This document shows, one piece after another, positions 6,185 to 8,036 of a stretch of 8,036 nucleotides of DNA; within the stretch, counting starts at the first letter, position 1, and every line of letters begins with the position of its first letter. A program made the translations under genes and the position numbers. A model generated the notes under the pieces. The model ran no database searches and had not been told where the DNA came from. It saw only the letters and a list, made by a program, of their open reading frames with translations. Source of the stretch: Pyramidobacter sp. (GTDB taxonomy: Bacteria > Synergistota > Synergistia > Synergistales > Dethiosulfovibrionaceae). The DNA is taken from NCBI GenBank assembly GCA_017940445.1, contig JAGAYQ010000197.1:1-8036 (forward strand). Reading direction: 5' to 3'.

Positions 6185-6916
6185 ATGAAACGTAATATGC
6201 TCTTTGGACTGGCGGCTCTTGCGGCGGTGACTGCGGCGGGATGTGCGAACGCGCACGGTGTGTGGTTTGCCCCCCGTCTTGACAAAACGCAGCTGGTGCT
6301 TGGCGAGGGCCCGAAGGACAACGCATATGATCCTAAGGCTGTGACGATGCTCCAGGGCTATGATGCTGAGTGGGGGAAAGTGGCTGTCGAGTCTGTGAAC
6401 GGCGGCGATCACATCACGATCGTTCCCGCGGAGAACGTCGCTGTCGTAGCCGTCGAGTTCGATTACGGCTACTGGAGCAACGGCAAGGACGGCAAGTGGC
6501 ACAACGCGCCGATGGATCAGGTCGAAGGTTCGACTGTCGGCACGCATGCGGTGAAGTACGGCGTCAGCTATTTCAAAAGCGTGAAGGCAGTGAAGCCGGT
6601 CGAAGGGCTTCCGTTCCAGATCGTGCCGATGACCGATCCGACAACGCTCAAAGTGGGCGATCCGCTTGTCGTTCAGCTTCTGCACGACGGCAAGCCGATG
6701 CCCGACACCAATATCATCCCCGATGTCGTCAATCATCACACCGTGTTCGCGAAGACCGATGCCGAGGGCAAGGCGGCACTGAAGGTCGCCAACGGCGGCG
6801 TCAACGTGATCGGCGTGGAGCTAACGTACAACTATGACAAGCCCACGGCAAAAGCGACGCGCGACAAAGTCTTTGCGTCGCTGAGCTTCGTGACGGTCCC
6901 TCCCGAAGAAGATTGA
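6185..6916 (+). CDS. Secreted DUF4198 domain protein (metal-uptake-associated family)
   Basis: This is a 243-residue exported protein. Residues 1-23 form a signal peptide (KR, a hydrophobic Ala/Leu run, then ANA); cleavage after ANA would leave His24 of HGVWFAP as the mature N-terminus. A Cys at position 20 (AAGC) makes a lipoprotein reading possible, but the -3 residue is Ala, so it is weak. The body has the beta-rich look of DUF4198, with GYWSNGKDGKWHNAP, a VGDPLVVQLLHDGKP Ig-like strand region (157-171), NHHTVFAKTDAEGKA (183-197) and a terminal ASLSF strand. DUF4198 proteins often accompany nickel or cobalt uptake transporters, but no transporter gene is visible here, so a metal-binding role is inference. 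ATG 6185 is chosen over GTG 6176 because AGGTGG (6174-6179) serves as ribosome-binding site for ATG and overlaps GTG. Transcription is probably from the promoter at 6102-6129. Confidence 0.82.
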   Translation: MKRNMLFGLAALAAVTAAGCANAHGVWFAPRLDKTQLVLGEGPKDNAYDPKAVTMLQGYDAEWGKVAVESVNGGDHITIVPAENVAVVAVEFDYGYWSNGKDGKWHNAPMDQVEGSTVGTHAVKYGVSYFKSVKAVKPVEGLPFQIVPMTDPTTLKVGDPLVVQLLHDGKPMPDTNIIPDVVNHHTVFAKTDAEGKAALKVANGGVNVIGVELTYNYDKPTAKATRDKVFASLSFVTVPPEED

Positions 6917-7022
6917 TCCTTTTGGAGCAGGCGCAGGCGCTGTCTACTGTCCAGACAGACCGCGCATGTCTTTTGTATCAGTGTGGGTAACGCGTGGCAT
7001 AACGCGTGAACAGGAGGACGCA

Positions 7023-7646
7023 ATGGGGATTCTGAAAAAATTTTTGAACAACGCCTCACGCCCTAAAGGCACGCTTGGAAAGATCATGCTCAGCGGCATG
7101 ACGTTCGGCCACAGGTGGCTTTCCGCCTGGGGGCTGTCGCATCTGGACGGCGTAAAGGCGAGTACAGTCATCGACCTAGGCTGCGGCAGTGGCGCAAACG
7201 CTTTAAAGCTGCTTGAAATGTTTCCCTCGGCTCACGTGACGGGCGCAGATTATTCCCCTCTGTCCGTCGCTCATTCAAAACGAAAGCTAGAACGAGAGAT
7301 TGCCGCCGGGCGCTGCGCTGTGGTCGAGGCTAACGTTGCGGATTTGCCTTTTGAAGATGCTTCGTTCGACCTGGCGACGGCTTTTGAGACGGTCTACTTC
7401 TGGCCGGGGCCTCTGGAAAGTTTTTGCGAAGTTGTCCGCATACTGCGGCCTGGCGGCGTGTTTATGATCTCAAACGAGGCGGGAGGACTCGAGGATATGC
7501 CCGTCGACTGGGGGCGCTGGGTGGACGGCTTGAACTGTTACGACGGAGCGGCGCTTGAGCGTTTTCTCCGCGAGGCCGGTTTTTCTCAGGTCACTGTCGA
7601 TCGCAGGCCGAAGCTCGGCTGGCTCTGCGTCGTCGCACACAAATAA
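7023..7646 (+). CDS. Class I SAM-dependent methyltransferase
   Basis: This is a 207-residue cytoplasmic enzyme with a Methyltransf_11/25-type Rossmann fold. Motif I is VIDLGCGSG (residues 49-57), the acidic ribose-binding residue is D76 in GADYS, the next motif is NVADLPFEDASFDLA (104-118), and LRPGG (141-145) is the post-motif III signature of this superfamily. The substrate is not predictable; the closest general relatives act on small molecules such as quinones or other metabolites. ATG 7023 is chosen because AGGAGG (7012-7017) lies five bases upstream; an upstream in-frame ATG at 6966 has no such site and would add 19 residues across the repeat at 6988-7008. The gap from the DUF4198 gene is 106 bases without a clear terminator, so read-through co-transcription is possible. 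No U-tract terminator is seen after the stop, only a 6-bp hairpin at 7693-7709. Confidence 0.9.
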   Translation: MGILKKFLNNASRPKGTLGKIMLSGMTFGHRWLSAWGLSHLDGVKASTVIDLGCGSGANALKLLEMFPSAHVTGADYSPLSVAHSKRKLEREIAAGRCAVVEANVADLPFEDASFDLATAFETVYFWPGPLESFCEVVRILRPGGVFMISNEAGGLEDMPVDWGRWVDGLNCYDGAALERFLREAGFSQVTVDRRPKLGWLCVVAHK

Positions 7647-7692
7647 CACTGGCCATGAGCGATTAACAGCTCCTAATCAGAGAACAGACAAC

Positions 7693-7709
7693 GCGGGAAG
7701 TCGTCCCGC
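7693..7709 (+). other. Short GC-rich hairpin after the methyltransferase gene
   Basis: GCGGGA (7693-7698) pairs with TCCCGC (7704-7709) around the loop AGTCG. It is the only notable structure in 7647-7745. It has no downstream T tract, so a classic intrinsic terminator is not supported; it may protect the mRNA 3' end or need Rho. Confidence 0.35.
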
Positions 7710-7745
7710 TTCGCAGAACGAAAAAAGATTAAAGCCCTGCAATTA

Positions 7746-7773
7746 TTGACACAGACTGATTTTGTGCTACTAT
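7746..7773 (+). promoter_or_regulatory. Strong sigma-70 extended -10 promoter
   Basis: A perfect TTGACA (7746-7751) is followed by a 16-base spacer and TACTAT (7768-7773), which is directly preceded by TGC, an extended -10 element. Transcription would start near 7780 and give a leader of about 78 bases before the ATG at 7858. Confidence 0.75.
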
Positions 7774-7804
7774 TTTGATAGTTGAAGACGGATATGTCTC
7801 ATGA

Positions 7805-7828
7805 TGCAGTCACGCAAGTGTTACTGCA
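7805..7828 (+). promoter_or_regulatory. 5'-leader hairpin with GNRA-type tetraloop
   Basis: TGCAGT (7805-7810) pairs with ACTGCA (7823-7828). Inside, CAC (7811-7813) pairs with GTG (7818-7820), closing on a GCAA tetraloop, with a two-base TT bulge on the 3' side. It ends 14 bases before the AAGGAGG at 7843-7849, so it does not hide the ribosome-binding site. It could stabilise the transcript or bind a regulator. Confidence 0.4.
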
Positions 7829-7857
7829 AAATAATGTATTTTAAGGAGGAGTATTCT

Positions 7858-8036
7858 ATGTTTGACAGCAACGGAAGCAAACTGTGCCTTTTCGCGGCGG
7901 GCGTCGTTGTCGGTGCCGGCGCCTACGCGCTGATCCAGAACGGAACGGCCAAGAAAGCTGCGGTCGCGGTGATGAGCAAGGGGCTTGAGCTTCAGGAGAA
8001 GGTCGCGGAAATGGCCGCGCGCGCCAAGGAATCGGC
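7858..8036 (+). CDS. Small DUF6110-like protein, 3' end beyond window
   Basis: The first 59 residues plus a partial codon are visible. ATG 7858 has AAGGAGGA (7843-7850) at ideal spacing. The protein opens with a short polar stretch, then one hydrophobic glycine/alanine-rich segment (about residues 9-26, FAAGVVVGAGAYAL), then a Lys/Ala/Glu-rich amphipathic helix with AKKAAVAVMSKGLELQEKV. This layout resembles the small DUF6110/DUF1490-like proteins that often precede heavy-metal P-type ATPases in anaerobes. It is likely a single-pass membrane or membrane-anchored protein. The family call is from memory of the pattern, and the neighbour that would test it lies outside the window. It is expressed from its own strong promoter. 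Confidence 0.6.
   Translation, partial: MFDSNGSKLCLFAAGVVVGAGAYALIQNGTAKKAAVAVMSKGLELQEKVAEMAARAKES

Noticed and set aside
6149..6739. A 196-codon minus-strand frame over the DUF4198 gene
   Set aside because: The + strand gene has a promoter, ribosome-binding site, signal peptide and family features; the antisense frame has none.
6940..6958. CTGTCT/AGACAG hairpin after the DUF4198 gene as a terminator
   Set aside because: Only 6 bp, a 7-base loop and no T tract.

Overview
This window looks like ordinary chromosome from a high-GC anaerobic bacterium. The gene order mutL–miaA–ispH–rpsA, strong Shine-Dalgarno sites, a small DUF4491 protein and a DUF6110-like small protein best fit Synergistota (for example the Pyramidobacter/Jonquetella group) or a high-GC Clostridium-like lineage. 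This placement is an inference from gene content and composition; no 16S rRNA gene is present.

Positions 1-3660 (+ strand) hold a compact housekeeping operon: the 3' end of mutL (mismatch repair), miaA (tRNA A37 prenyltransferase), ispH (last step of the MEP isoprenoid pathway) and rpsA (five-domain ribosomal protein S1), closed by a strong intrinsic terminator. Each gene overlaps the next by 2-8 bases. The pairing makes metabolic sense because MiaA uses the dimethylallyl diphosphate that IspH makes. An AT-rich patch inside ispH carries what looks like a strong sigma-70 promoter that could drive rpsA separately.

Positions 3661-3904 are a gene-free convergent gap packed with consecutive hairpins, ending in the terminator of the minus-strand brnQ gene. 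Positions 3905-5242 (- strand) encode a BrnQ branched-chain amino acid/cation symporter. Positions 5338-5921 (- strand) hold a small membrane protein of the DUF4491 family, preceded by a 72-residue ORF that looks like the surviving C-terminus of a fumarate reductase/succinate dehydrogenase iron-sulfur subunit. A sequence close to the ParB-binding parS consensus sits at the stop codon of the DUF4491 gene.

Positions 6100-7646 (+ strand) carry a secreted DUF4198 protein (a metal-uptake-associated family) with its own promoter, followed by a class I SAM-dependent methyltransferase. From 7746 a strong extended -10 promoter and a structured leader precede a small DUF6110-like protein that runs off the window.

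I found no mobile element, CRISPR array, tRNA or rRNA, and no convincing new multi-gene system. The items most worth checking are the parS-like site, the promoter inside ispH, the hairpin-dense convergent gap and the iron-sulfur subunit remnant.
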